Positions 10,047 to 19,388 of a stretch of DNA of 64,000 nt are shown here, in pieces. The stretch covers positions 1 through 64,000 of the forward strand of contig NZ_JAAGKO020000041.1 of the NCBI RefSeq assembly GCF_027947535.2, written 5' to 3'. The stretch comes from Streptantibioticus silvisoli (GTDB lineage: Bacteria > Actinomycetota > Actinomycetes > Streptomycetales > Streptomycetaceae). Made by a program: the position numbers and the translations under genes. Position 1 is the stretch's first letter. Each line of letters opens with the position of its first letter. The notes below the pieces were generated by a model, which saw only the letters and a list, made by a program, of their open reading frames with translations, searched no databases and had not been told where the DNA came from.

Positions 10047-10242
10047 ACTCTAGGTCAGAGCGGCCATGCCGACCGGGCGTGTCTCAGACATCGGGATTTC
10101 GCAATGCCCTATCGGGAAACCGCAAGTCCCGCTTTCTTCCCCGGCACGACGCCGGACGATAGAAAGCGAGGGACACGTGCCGGGGCTGATTCCTCCTCCC
10201 GGCGCCGCCCGGTCCACACGTGCGACGAACGGAGTCCCGAAG

Positions 10243-11466
10243 GTGACCACGCAGGCACTGTCCAGCGACCTGATCCACCAGGCCGACGAGCACAGCGCGC
10301 ACAATTACCACCCGCTGCCGGTGGTGGTCGCCACCGCCGAAGGGGCGTGGATGACGGACGTCGAGGGGCGCCGTTACCTCGACATGCTGGCCGGGTACTC
10401 CGCACTGAACTTCGGCCACCACAACGAGCGGCTGATCGCCGCCGCCAAGGCGCAGCTGGACCGGGTCACGCTGACCTCACGCGCCTTCCACCACGACCGG
10501 TTCGCCGCGTTCTGCACGGAGCTGGCGCAGCTGTGCGGCATGGAGGCCGTGCTGCCGATGAACACCGGCGCCGAGGCGGTCGAGACGGCGGTCAAGACCG
10601 CCCGCAAGTGGGGCTACGAGGTCAAGGGCGTACCGGCCGGACAGGCCAAGATCGTGGTGGCCGACGGCAACTTCCACGGCCGCACCACGACGATCATCAG
10701 CTTCTCCACCGACGAGGAGGCCCGCGCCGGCTTCGGCCCGTACACGCCGGGTTTCGAGGTCGTCCCGTACGGCGACCTGGCGGCGCTGGAGGCCGCGGTG
10801 GACGACAACACCGTCGCGGTGCTGATCGAGCCCATCCAGGGTGAGGCGGGCGTCCTGGTGCCGCCGAGCGGCTACCTGGCGGGGGTGCGGCGGATCACCG
10901 CCGAGCGCAACACGCTGTTCATCGCCGACGAGATCCAGTCCGGTCTGGGCCGGACCGGCAAGACCTTCGCCTGCGAGCACGAGGGCGTCGTGCCGGACAT
11001 GTACGTGCTGGGCAAGGCGCTCGGCGGCGGCGTGGTCCCGGTGTCGGCGGTGGTGTCGTCCCGCGCGGTACTCGGTGTGTTCCGGCCGGGTGAGCACGGC
11101 TCGACCTTCGGCGGCAACCCGCTGGCGTGCGCGGTGGCGCTGGAGGTGCTGGCGATGCTGCGCTCCGGCGAGTTCCAGCAGCGGGCGACGGAGCTGGGCG
11201 AGCACCTGCACGCCGAGCTGAACGCGCTGGTCGGCGGCGGCGCGGTGGACGCGGTGCGCGGGCGCGGCCTGTGGGCCGGGGTGGACATCAACCCCGAGCA
11301 CGGAACCGGCCGGGAGATCTCCGAGGCGCTGATGGCCCGCGGCCTGCTGGTCAAGGACACCCACGGTTCGACCATCCGCCTGGCACCCCCGCTGGTCATC
11401 TCCCGCGAGGACCTGGACTGGGGACTGACGCAGCTGCGCGAGGTGCTCGGCGTCGTCACGACGTGA
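10243..11466 (+). CDS. rocD: Ornithine aminotransferase
   Basis: Class III PLP aminotransferase that converts ornithine and 2-oxoglutarate to glutamate semialdehyde and glutamate (arginine/ornithine breakdown). The 407 residues keep the PLP lysine K258 in V-L-G-K-A-L-G-G-G, D229 in I-A-D-E-I-Q, and the N-T-G-A-E-A cofactor loop near 107. I start at GTG 10243 because GGAG lies eight bases upstream; the open frame runs back to 10066 but has the wrong codon use. The divergent ZTP-controlled glyA leader lies upstream, so the roughly 190 bp between them must hold promoters for both. Confidence 0.9.
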   Translation: MTTQALSSDLIHQADEHSAHNYHPLPVVVATAEGAWMTDVEGRRYLDMLAGYSALNFGHHNERLIAAAKAQLDRVTLTSRAFHHDRFAAFCTELAQLCGMEAVLPMNTGAEAVETAVKTARKWGYEVKGVPAGQAKIVVADGNFHGRTTTIISFSTDEEARAGFGPYTPGFEVVPYGDLAALEAAVDDNTVAVLIEPIQGEAGVLVPPSGYLAGVRRITAERNTLFIADEIQSGLGRTGKTFACEHEGVVPDMYVLGKALGGGVVPVSAVVSSRAVLGVFRPGEHGSTFGGNPLACAVALEVLAMLRSGEFQQRATELGEHLHAELNALVGGGAVDAVRGRGLWAGVDINPEHGTGREISEALMARGLLVKDTHGSTIRLAPPLVISREDLDWGLTQLREVLGVVTT

Positions 11467-11712
11467 GGGGTCACGATCCGACGGGCATCGACGGGCGGGT
11501 GTGCGTTGCGAGCGTGACGTACACCGCGACAGGTCCCGACGGGACGAGCGGGTGCACGTCGCTGGCGACGTGACGTACACCGCGCGACGGGTCTCTGCAC
11601 GACGTGCGGGTGTACGTCGCCGGCATGACGTACACCGCGCGACGGGTCCCGACGCGACAAGCGGGTGTAGGTCGGCAACGTGACGTACACCGCGCGATGA
11701 GCGCGTGCCGTG
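11467..11712. repeat. Tandem 55-56 bp hairpin repeat between convergent genes
   Basis: Units starting GTGACGTACACC (or a one-base variant) begin at 11514, 11570, 11625 and 11680, the last being partial; a decayed unit may precede them. Each full unit ends in GGTGTACGTC or a near copy, the inverse complement of GACGTACACC, so the array can fold into several stems. The tightest is at 11609-11636 (10-bp arms, 8-base loop). It sits between the ends of rocD and the FUSC gene and probably serves as a two-way terminator. Confidence 0.85.
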
Positions 11713-14049
11713 TCACGCGGTGCCGGGCAGGGGGGTGCGGTCCGCGCCGCCCTTGCCCGGTGCCGGCTCCTCGCGGCCGGTGGCCAGCGGGACGCCGAGC
11801 GGGCGGGCGAGGCCGACGACGCACTCGTCGAGCCGCTGGATGTGCCGCAGCACGCGGAACGTCACCGAGCCGGGACGTGGCACCTCCGGCCGGGGACCCT
11901 CCAGCATGGCGGCGACACTGGCGCCTGCTTCGACGCGTCCGCCGGCGTTGTCGTCGGCGAGGTGGGCGATGAGGACGTCGAGGTTGTCGCCGATGCGGCG
12001 GCCGGCCAGCGCCAGTCTCGGGTCGGCGGCGATCCGGCTGCTGTCCGGCATGAGTTCGGCCGTCGCCGCCAGGCTGCGGGTCTGGTACGCGCAGGTCTCC
12101 AGCATGCCGACCAGGTATCGCGCGGTACGCCGCCGGACCCGCAGCGGGGTGATGGGGTGGGTCAGCGGGCGGGTGGAGCGCCGGAAGTCGTCCAATGCCT
12201 TGTCCAGGTCCCGGGCGAGGTCGAGCAGGTCGGCCGCCGGGCCGCCGCTGAGCTGGCCGACGGCCGCCGTGCTGACCTCGCGCAGCCGTTCCAGCACGGT
12301 ACGCAACTGCTGGTCGGTGCGGTCGTCGGTGCGTACCGGCAGCACGAGCAGGGCGGCGATGACACCGCAGGCGGCGCCGAGCGCGGTCTCCTCGATGCGC
12401 AGCAGGAGTACCGCGAGGCTGTAGGTGTTCAGCAGCGTGTAGAGCAGGCCGAGCATGGCCGTGACGAAGAACGACATCAGCGCGTAGGACAGCGGCGCGG
12501 TGAAGAACATGCCGAAGATGCACAACAGCACCAGTGCCAGCGCGGTCCACACGTGGTGCCCGACCGCGCCGGCCAGGCCGACACCGGCGATCACGCCGAG
12601 CACGGTCCCCAGCAGCCGCCGGTACCCCTTGACGAGGATCTCGCCGGTGGAGGAGGTGTTGAGGAAGACCACCCAGCACGTCAGCACCGCCCAGTACCAG
12701 CGCTGGGTGGACAGCAGCTCACCGCCGGCGACCGCCAGCGCCGAGCCGACGGCGACCTGGAAGGCGGCCCGGGTGGTGGGCCGGCGCAGTCCGCCGGTGC
12801 CGTCGGCGTCCGCGTCGTGGTCGTCGTCGTCCTCCCGGGCGATGGACAGGTCCTCGGCGTCGAGTTCCTCGCGGGAGCGCATGGTCTCGGGGCTGTCGTC
12901 GGACTCGTCCTGCGGTCCGTCGACCGGCATGCGCAGGCCCAGCACCGCGCGGGTCAGTTCACCGATGCCCCGGAATACGTCCTGCTCGACCAGCGGGGCG
13001 TCGGGCAGGTTCTCCTGGTCGCGGTAGCCCAGCAGGCGGTTGCGGATGACGTTGAGCGCGGTGCCGCGGTCGTTGGGGGCGGAGCGGGTGATCAGCAGCC
13101 GCAGCCCGGCCAGGTCGCGGCGCAGCCGGGCGGTGACGGCGTCCTCGGTGCGGCGCCCGCCGTGCACCCGCCCCGGAGCCCCGCCGGGTGCCTCCTCCGG
13201 CAGTGGCGGCATGTGCAGGGTGAGGGTGGTGGCGTTGTCCTGGTCACGGGCCTTGATCAGCAGCAGCCCGAGGCGTTCCGCGGCGATCTCTGCGTCGGCG
13301 ATGCGGCGCTGGAGCAGGTCGGCGGAGGCCGGGTCGCGGGTGCCGTCCTCCAGACGGCCCTGGATCATCAGCGCGGTCTCGTGCAGCCGTGCGGTGTCCC
13401 GCCGCAGCTCCGCGACCGCCTTCTCCAGACCCTCCCCCTCGGCACCGGCACCGACAAGGCCGGTCCCGGTGGTCACCACCTGGGCCAGCCGGGCGCGGAA
13501 GGCCCTGCGCAGCCGGTCCAGCGTGCGTTCCGGCGCGGAACGCACCAGGGCGAAGCGGCTGATCGCCGCACAGCAGAACGCGGCCACCAGCGCCCCGTAC
13601 AGCGGCGGCAGGGTGGCGGGACGGGCGTGCACGAAGAGGGAGACGAAGTAGAACTGGAAGCTCATCAGGCCCAGTGCGGTGCCCCGGTCGCCGTACCTGC
13701 GTACGTATACGGCACAGAAGATCAGCAGGATGAAAAAGATGTCGCCCGGAATCACGTACCGGTTGAGCATCGCGCCGAGGGAGACGGCGGCGAGGGCGAC
13801 GGGCAGGCCGGTGGCCAGGGTGACGGCCTGTTCGCGCGGTCTGGACTCCACGACGGCGAAGGTGGAGACCATCGAGGCCATCGCGCCGGCCACCAGCAGG
13901 ACCGCGGGCGCCCGGAAGGCGGCCAGCACGGCGAGGGTCAGCGCGATGGACGCGACGGTACGCAGTCCCGCCGTCAGTCGCAGCAGCCCCGGGTCCGAGG
14001 CGACGAACCGGTCCAGGACACCGCCGGTCCACAACTTCTGTGCCGCCAT
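11713..14049 (-). CDS. FUSC-family membrane transporter
   Basis: A 778-residue membrane protein of the FUSC (fusaric-acid-resistance-like) family, thought to export aromatic acids or other organic acids. It has two blocks of membrane helices, about 20-170 and 430-580. Each block is followed by a long cytoplasmic helical domain, the usual internal duplication of this family. An acidic linker (E-D-D-D-D-H-D-A-D-A-D) lies near residue 410. No adaptor or outer-membrane partner is next to it. The substrate cannot be predicted. It starts at ATG 14049 and diverges from the DMT-type transporter gene. Confidence 0.85.
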   Translation of the reverse strand: MAAQKLWTGGVLDRFVASDPGLLRLTAGLRTVASIALTLAVLAAFRAPAVLLVAGAMASMVSTFAVVESRPREQAVTLATGLPVALAAVSLGAMLNRYVIPGDIFFILLIFCAVYVRRYGDRGTALGLMSFQFYFVSLFVHARPATLPPLYGALVAAFCCAAISRFALVRSAPERTLDRLRRAFRARLAQVVTTGTGLVGAGAEGEGLEKAVAELRRDTARLHETALMIQGRLEDGTRDPASADLLQRRIADAEIAAERLGLLLIKARDQDNATTLTLHMPPLPEEAPGGAPGRVHGGRRTEDAVTARLRRDLAGLRLLITRSAPNDRGTALNVIRNRLLGYRDQENLPDAPLVEQDVFRGIGELTRAVLGLRMPVDGPQDESDDSPETMRSREELDAEDLSIAREDDDDHDADADGTGGLRRPTTRAAFQVAVGSALAVAGGELLSTQRWYWAVLTCWVVFLNTSSTGEILVKGYRRLLGTVLGVIAGVGLAGAVGHHVWTALALVLLCIFGMFFTAPLSYALMSFFVTAMLGLLYTLLNTYSLAVLLLRIEETALGAACGVIAALLVLPVRTDDRTDQQLRTVLERLREVSTAAVGQLSGGPAADLLDLARDLDKALDDFRRSTRPLTHPITPLRVRRRTARYLVGMLETCAYQTRSLAATAELMPDSSRIAADPRLALAGRRIGDNLDVLIAHLADDNAGGRVEAGASVAAMLEGPRPEVPRPGSVTFRVLRHIQRLDECVVGLARPLGVPLATGREEPAPGKGGADRTPLPGTA

Positions 14050-14206
14050 GCCGCGCGCGCTCCCAGGTCAGCTACCGCCTCGTCGTCCGGCCGTCGCCGC
14101 CGGACTCCCACGATCGACTTCCCCGTTACGGTACGACGTACCCGGCGCCACGCGAAGGTGTGGTGCGGCGCTGATCACGCCGCGTCGGCGCCGTAGAGTC
14201 CTCGGG

Positions 14207-15271
14207 GTGCTTCCCGGTCTGCTGTGCGCCCTCGGCTCCGCGCTCTGTTTCGGTACGGCTTCGGTGTTCCAGGCGGTGGCGGCGCGGCGCGCGGCCACCG
14301 GCCGGGAGACGTCCGGAGTCGATCCCCGGCTCCTCGTACGGGCGGTCCGGCAGGGCTGGTACATCCTCGGCCTGGCGGTGGACGCCGTCGGTTTCGTGCT
14401 GGAGATCGTCGCGCTGCGCACGGTTCCGATCTACGCCGTCGGTGCGGCGCTGGCGGCGAGCCTGGCCGTGACGGCCGTCGTGGCCTCCTGGGTGTTGAAG
14501 GTGTCGCTGGGCCGGGCCGAGTGGGCGGCGGTGGCGGTGGTGTGCGCGGGCCTGGGACTGCTGGCGCTGGCCGCGGGCGCCGAGGGTTCCGGCACGGGTA
14601 CGCCCGCACTGCGCTGGGGGACGCTGGGCGCCGCGGCGCTGGTGCTGCTGCTGGGCCTGCCGGCCGGGCGGCTGCCCGCGCGCTTCCGGTCGGCGTCGCT
14701 GGGCCTGGGCGCCGGGCTGGGCTTCGGCGTGGTGACGGTCGCGGTCCGGCTGATCCCGGGGCTGACGCCGGGCGGGATCGCGTCCGACCCGGCGACCTAC
14801 GCGGTGCTGCTGGGCGGCGGCACGGCGTTCCTGCTGCTGACGTCGGCGTTGGAGCGCGGTTCGGTGACGGTGGCGACGGCCGCCATGGTGATCGGCGAGA
14901 CGATCGGCCCGGCGCTGGTCGGCGTCCTCGCCCTGGGCGACCGCACCCGGCCGGGCCTCGGCGGCCTCGCCATCGCCGGCTACGCCCTGGCGGTCCTCGG
15001 CGCGCTGGCACTGGCCAGGTTCGGCGAGGGGGGCGCGGCGGAGGACGGTGCCGGGGCGGATGGCGGGGCGGGTGCTGACGGTGCCGGAGCGGACAGCAGG
15101 GCGGGGGTTGCCGGCGTCGCGGCAGACGGTGCCGCGGCGGCCGGCGGGGGCTCAGTGGCCTCCGGAGGGGTGCCTGGCGCCTCCCGGAGCGGCGGCGGGC
15201 CACGGGGGCGGCAGGGGGACGTCGGGGCGGCGAGAGACGCTGAGGCGGCCCGCGGGCGGTCGGAGCACTGA
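14207..15271 (+). CDS. DMT/EamA-like membrane transporter
   Basis: A 354-residue protein with about nine to ten hydrophobic helices between residues 1 and 275, arranged like drug/metabolite-family transporters. The opening L-P-G-L-L-C-A-L-G-S-A-L-C-F-G-T-A and the late S-V-T-V-A-T-A-A-M-V-I-G-E-T support the family call. The start is GTG 14207; the frame is open upstream across the opposing FUSC gene but that is shadow. The last 75 residues are low-complexity Gly/Ala/Asp with repeats such as A-D-G-A-G-A-D, probably from slippage. The substrate is unknown. Confidence 0.75.
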   Translation: MLPGLLCALGSALCFGTASVFQAVAARRAATGRETSGVDPRLLVRAVRQGWYILGLAVDAVGFVLEIVALRTVPIYAVGAALAASLAVTAVVASWVLKVSLGRAEWAAVAVVCAGLGLLALAAGAEGSGTGTPALRWGTLGAAALVLLLGLPAGRLPARFRSASLGLGAGLGFGVVTVAVRLIPGLTPGGIASDPATYAVLLGGGTAFLLLTSALERGSVTVATAAMVIGETIGPALVGVLALGDRTRPGLGGLAIAGYALAVLGALALARFGEGGAAEDGAGADGGAGADGAGADSRAGVAGVAADGAAAAGGGSVASGGVPGASRSGGGPRGRQGDVGAARDAEAARGRSEH

Positions 15272-15412
15272 ACGCGGCTCGGCGACGACGCGGCGGATGG
15301 GTCGGCGGCCGATCCGCACCGGACGTCGGCGATCTCCCCGTACCGGGACCGTCCCCGCCTCCGTCTCCGGAACGGGGATGGTCCCAGGGACGGGACAGGG
15401 CGACCGCGAGTC

Positions 15413-16204
15413 TCAGGCCCCCGTGGCGCTGGTCATCACGCAGAACTTCGCACCGAAGGGGTCGGCCAGCACGGCCATACGGCCGATGTCCTGCATGGTG
15501 GTCGCGGGCATCACGATCCGGCCGCCCTGGGCCTCCGCGAGCGCCACGACCGCGTCGCAGTCGACAACCTCGAAGTACACGTTCCACTCGGTGCCGGTCA
15601 GGCCCATCTCGCGCATCTGGTCGCTGATGCCCATGATGCCGCTGTGGGTGGCCTCCATGCCGGTGCCGGCCGGCCCGGCGAGACCGTAGACCCCGTCGCC
15701 CATGGGCATGTCCTGGATGTGCCAGTCGAAGACCGAGCGGTAGAACTCCTTGGCCCGGTCGGGATCACGCGTGGTCAGCTCGGTCCAGCACAAGGTGTTG
15801 ACATCCGTGACGGCGTCGAGCCCGCGTCGCTCACCGGGCTGCCAGACGGCGAACCGCGCGCCGGTGGGGTCGGTGTACCCCGCCATGCGGCCGGCCGTGA
15901 AGACGTCGAACGGCCCGAACCGCACGGTCCCGCCCGCGAGTTCGACCGCCTTGGTGGTGGCGTCGGCGTCGTCGGTATGGAAGTACACCGTCCACTCCGA
16001 CTCCCCGCCCTCCTCGGCCGTCGGACCGATCGCGGCCACCGTCTGCGCGCCGAGGGTGAACATGCCGTAGCCGCCCGCGCCCGGTCCGGCCGACCGGAAC
16101 GCCCAGCCGAACAAGGTGCCGTAGAAGGCACTGGCGGCCTCGACCTCGGGCGTGCTGAGATCGGTCCAGCTTGGCGTCCCTGGTACGTACCTCGTGGTGA
16201 GCAT
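15413..16204 (-). CDS. VOC (glyoxalase-like) protein with two domains
   Basis: A 263-residue protein made of two vicinal-oxygen-chelate modules (about 10-130 and 135-260), each with W-x-[D/E]-L-[S/T]-T near its start, a pattern common in large Streptomyces families of uncharacterised glyoxalase/bleomycin-resistance-like proteins. I start at ATG 16204 (M-L-T-T-R-Y-V-P-G) because GGAGG lies ten bases upstream. The frame continues to 16276 without a better site. It diverges from the epimerase gene. Metal use and substrate are unknown. Confidence 0.82.
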   Translation of the reverse strand: MLTTRYVPGTPSWTDLSTPEVEAASAFYGTLFGWAFRSAGPGAGGYGMFTLGAQTVAAIGPTAEEGGESEWTVYFHTDDADATTKAVELAGGTVRFGPFDVFTAGRMAGYTDPTGARFAVWQPGERRGLDAVTDVNTLCWTELTTRDPDRAKEFYRSVFDWHIQDMPMGDGVYGLAGPAGTGMEATHSGIMGISDQMREMGLTGTEWNVYFEVVDCDAVVALAEAQGGRIVMPATTMQDIGRMAVLADPFGAKFCVMTSATGA

Positions 16205-16369
16205 CTCGGTCGGGCCTCCGACTGGTCGCGGACAGGAAGTGGCTGCTGTTTTCAGCATCGCAGCGACCACTGACATCCGCCCTTCGAGTGGGGCTCCATG
16301 ACGAGCGCCGACACTGGGCGCCCGTGCGCCATGCGTGCGTTGACGTCAGCACAGGAGGGTTGGGAAGTC

Positions 16370-16939
16370 GTGCGCTTCGCCGAACTTGAGGTACCCGGGT
16401 CCTTCGTCATCACGCCGGACCAGATCGGCGACGACCGGGGGACGTTCTACGAATCCATGCGGACCGACGAGTTCGAACGGGTGATGGGACAGCCCTTCGA
16501 GCCGCGGCAGATCAACTACTCGGTGTCGCGACGCAATACGCTGCGCGGTCTGCACAGCGTGGCCGATCCGCCCGCACAGGCGAAATACATCACCTGTGTA
16601 CGCGGTGTACTGCGTGATTTCGTGGTGGACCTGCGGGTCGGCTCGCCCACCTTCGGCCGGTGGGCCAGCACCCTGCTGGACGCCGATTCCGGCGTGTCTG
16701 TGTACGTACCGGAGGGTGTGGGCCACGGCTTCCTGACGCTCACCGATGACGCATGCATTTGTTACGTGCTGTCGAGCGCTTTCGTGCCGGGTACCCAGAT
16801 CGACATCAATCCGCTGGACCCGGATCTGGCGCTGCCCTGGGGTTTCACCGAGCAGCCACTGATGTCGGCGAAGGACGAGAAGGCGCCGTCGCTCAAGGAG
16901 GTCATGGACGCGGGCCTGCTCATGCCCTGGCGGGGCTGA
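16370..16939 (+). CDS. dTDP-4-dehydrorhamnose 3,5-epimerase-like protein
   Basis: RmlC-type cupin of 189 residues that epimerises dTDP-4-keto-6-deoxysugars. The catalytic set is in the expected places: H62 (R-G-L-H), K72 and Y132, with the D-x-R-x-G-S-P-T-F-G strand at about 87-96. GTG 16370 is chosen because AGGAGGG lies ten bases upstream; the frame is open to 16298. It stands alone: no rmlA, rmlB, rmlD or glycosyltransferase gene is in the window, so it may serve a sugar pathway encoded elsewhere or be a stray antibiotic-sugar gene. Confidence 0.85.
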   Translation: MRFAELEVPGSFVITPDQIGDDRGTFYESMRTDEFERVMGQPFEPRQINYSVSRRNTLRGLHSVADPPAQAKYITCVRGVLRDFVVDLRVGSPTFGRWASTLLDADSGVSVYVPEGVGHGFLTLTDDACICYVLSSAFVPGTQIDINPLDPDLALPWGFTEQPLMSAKDEKAPSLKEVMDAGLLMPWRG

Positions 16940-17035
16940 GGGGCACCGCGCGACGGCCAGGGACGGCTGACGTTCCGGTGCAGCGGCGGGCCCCGCCGCG
17001 CAGCGGTGAGGGCGGGTGGACGCTTCGGTACCCCG

Positions 17036-17590
17036 TCACACCCCGCGGTGATCGTGGCGCACGGCCGGCGACATCCGGGTGGCCACACCGATGCGGTTCC
17101 AGGCGTTGATGGTCACCGCCATGGCGACGACCCGCGCGAGTTCGTCCTCGCCGAAGACGCGGGCGGCCTCGTCGTACACATCGTCCGGCACACCGTGTTC
17201 GCCGAGCCGGGTGACGGCCTCGGTCAGTGCGAGCGCCGCGCGTTCCCGGCCGGTGAAGAACGGGGTCTCCCGCCAGGCGGTGACTGCCAGGACCTTCTGC
17301 TCGGGGATCCCGAGCGCGCGGGCGTCGTGGCCGTGCATGTCGACGCATAAGGCGCAGCCGTTGACCTGGGAGGCACGCAGCCGGATCAGCTCGCTGACAG
17401 CCGGATCGAGGCCCTTCGCGGCCGCGGCGTCCAACGCCACCATCGCCTGGTGGAAGTCCGGGGCCAGCTGCCCCAGCCGCATACGCTGCGCGGCCGCCGG
17501 AACAGGCATGTCGGCGGGCCGCACCTTCGCATCATGATCCTTCGCGACGTTGCCCCCGTGCACCGTTTCGTTCACATTGGTCGTGGTCAT
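17036..17590 (-). CDS. Carboxymuconolactone decarboxylase/AhpD-family protein
   Basis: A 184-residue AhpD-like protein with the redox motif C79-A-L-C82 and H86 in N-G-C-A-L-C-V-D-M-H-G-H-D. This family includes alkylhydroperoxidases; here it probably detoxifies peroxides or acts as a thiol oxidoreductase. The family length is usually about 150; the first 30 residues are a polar extension. The gene is divergent from the MocR-type regulator with only 49 bp between starts, so the regulator very likely controls it. Confidence 0.88.
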   Translation of the reverse strand: MTTTNVNETVHGGNVAKDHDAKVRPADMPVPAAAQRMRLGQLAPDFHQAMVALDAAAAKGLDPAVSELIRLRASQVNGCALCVDMHGHDARALGIPEQKVLAVTAWRETPFFTGRERAALALTEAVTRLGEHGVPDDVYDEAARVFGEDELARVVAMAVTINAWNRIGVATRMSPAVRHDHRGV

Positions 17591-17610
17591 GGCTTCACGG
17601 TAGACCGCGA

Positions 17611-17631
17611 TTGGCCCAGCCGCATGGTCCA
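17611..17631. promoter_or_regulatory. Candidate MocR operator (direct repeat)
   Basis: The 49-bp space between the AhpD-like and MocR-type genes contains TTGGCCCA (17611-17618) and ATGGTCCA (17624-17631), an imperfect direct repeat with starts 13 bp apart. MocR regulators often bind such direct repeats in divergent promoters. No other candidate is visible here. Confidence 0.45.
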
Positions 17632-17639
17632 CTTATGAC

Positions 17640-19388
17640 ATGGATGGGCAGGCCAATCTGCGAGGCACCGGTGTCGATCTGCACCTGGGACCGCTGACCG
17701 GCACCAGGGTGCGGGCCGGGCTGGAGAACGCGTTGCGCGACGCGGTACGCGACGGCCGGCTCGCGGCCGGCACCCGGCTGCCCTCGTCCAGGACCCTCGC
17801 CGCCGACCTGGGCATCGCGCGGAACACCGTCGCCGACGCCTACGGGCAACTGATCGCCGAGGGCTGGCTCACCGCCCGGCAGGGTTCGGGCACCCGGGTG
17901 GCACCGGGGCGGCCCGGTCCGCCCGACGGCCCCCGCACACGGCGCAGCGAACGACCCGCAACAGTACGGCCGGCCACTCAGGCCAACGTGACGACGCCCT
18001 CCGAGCAGACGCTGACACGGGCCGGGCTGATGTCGTTCCCGCAGGAGACCCGGCTGCCGTACGACCTGCGGCCGGGGTCGCCCGACCTGTCGTCCTTCCC
18101 GCGTTCCGCGTGGCTGGCAGCGACGCGTCAGGCATTGCGCCGAGCCCCCAACGACGTCTTCGGCTACGGCGATCCACGCGGCCGTCCGGAGTTGCGCGAG
18201 GAAATCGCGACGTACCTGGCACGAGCGCGCGGTGTACGTGCCGATCCCGAACTGGTGCTGATCTGCTCGGGTTTCCTCCAGGCCGTCGGGCTGCTGGGCC
18301 GGGCACTGCGTTCGGGCGGGGCACGGCGGATGGCGGTGGAGGCCCTGGGTTTCCCGGACACGCCCACGATCCTGCGGCAGGCCGGGCTGACGACGGTGGA
18401 GATTCCGGTCGACGCGGACGGCGCGCGCATTGACGCCCTCGGATCGGCGGACGCCGTCCTGCTCACCCCGTCCCACCAGTACCCGACCGGTGTCCCGCTC
18501 TCTCCCGAGCGGCGGACCGCGGTGGTGGCATGGGCACGGCGGACCGGCGGGACCGTGATCGAGGACGACTACGACGGCGAGTTCCGCTACGACCGGCAGG
18601 CGGTCGGCGCGCTCCAGGGACTCGATCCGTCCGCCGTGGTCTACGCCGGCACCGCGAGCAAGAGCCTCGCCCCCGGTCTGCGCCTCGGCTGGCTCGTACT
18701 GCCCGAACGCCTGCTGGAACCGGTCACCCTGCAAAAGCGCATGGCCGACCACCTCTCCCCGGTCATCGAGCAGTTGGCGCTCGCCGAACTGATCGCCTCC
18801 GGCGGCTATGACCGCCATGTGCGCCGCATGCGCCAGCACTACCGCCGGCGCCGCGACCGCCTGGTCGCCGCCCTCGCCGAACACGCCCCCGCCGTCCGGG
18901 TCCACGGCATCGCCGCCGGCCTGCACGCCGTGATCGAACTCCCACCCGGCTCCCCCTCCGTGCCCGCCCTCACCGCCCGCGCCGCCACCCTCGGCCTGGC
19001 CCTCGCCGGCCCGACGTTCTACGGAGACCTCCCAGAACCGGAGGCAGATCCGGCCAGCTCCGGCTGGGGCACGCGGGATGAGGGCGCCGGGGGCGCCGGA
19101 GTGGGGGGCGGCGGTGGGACGGTGGCCGGCGCGGTGGGCCCCGGAGAGGGAAGTGCTGGAGCGGGAAGTGCCGGAGCGGTGGTTCCCGGGGTGGGGGACG
19201 CCGGAGTGGGGGACGCCGGGGCAATGGACGCCGGCCGCGTGCTCACCTCCGGAGCGGTGGCCGACCGTCGGCGTGTCGCCGGGCCCACTCTCGTCATCGG
19301 CTTCGGCGGACCGCCCGAGCACGCCTTCAGCGGCGCGCTGGAGCGGCTGTGCTCGGTGCTGGCGGAGGCGACGGCAGGACGGGCGTAA
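17640..19388 (+). CDS. MocR/PdxR-type GntR-family regulator
   Basis: Fusion of a GntR winged helix (about 10-85, with P-S-S-R-T-L-A and R-N-T-V-A-D-A-Y) to a type I aminotransferase-like effector domain that binds PLP; K341 in G-T-A-S-K-S-L-A-P is the expected PLP lysine. At 582 residues it is about 100 longer than usual. The excess is a Gly/Ala/Val-rich insert around 464-546 inside the C-terminal lobe. The start at ATG 17640 gives the natural N-terminus. It is divergent from the AhpD-like gene, its probable target. Confidence 0.88.
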   Translation: MDGQANLRGTGVDLHLGPLTGTRVRAGLENALRDAVRDGRLAAGTRLPSSRTLAADLGIARNTVADAYGQLIAEGWLTARQGSGTRVAPGRPGPPDGPRTRRSERPATVRPATQANVTTPSEQTLTRAGLMSFPQETRLPYDLRPGSPDLSSFPRSAWLAATRQALRRAPNDVFGYGDPRGRPELREEIATYLARARGVRADPELVLICSGFLQAVGLLGRALRSGGARRMAVEALGFPDTPTILRQAGLTTVEIPVDADGARIDALGSADAVLLTPSHQYPTGVPLSPERRTAVVAWARRTGGTVIEDDYDGEFRYDRQAVGALQGLDPSAVVYAGTASKSLAPGLRLGWLVLPERLLEPVTLQKRMADHLSPVIEQLALAELIASGGYDRHVRRMRQHYRRRRDRLVAALAEHAPAVRVHGIAAGLHAVIELPPGSPSVPALTARAATLGLALAGPTFYGDLPEPEADPASSGWGTRDEGAGGAGVGGGGGTVAGAVGPGEGSAGAGSAGAVVPGVGDAGVGDAGAMDAGRVLTSGAVADRRRVAGPTLVIGFGGPPEHAFSGALERLCSVLAEATAGRA

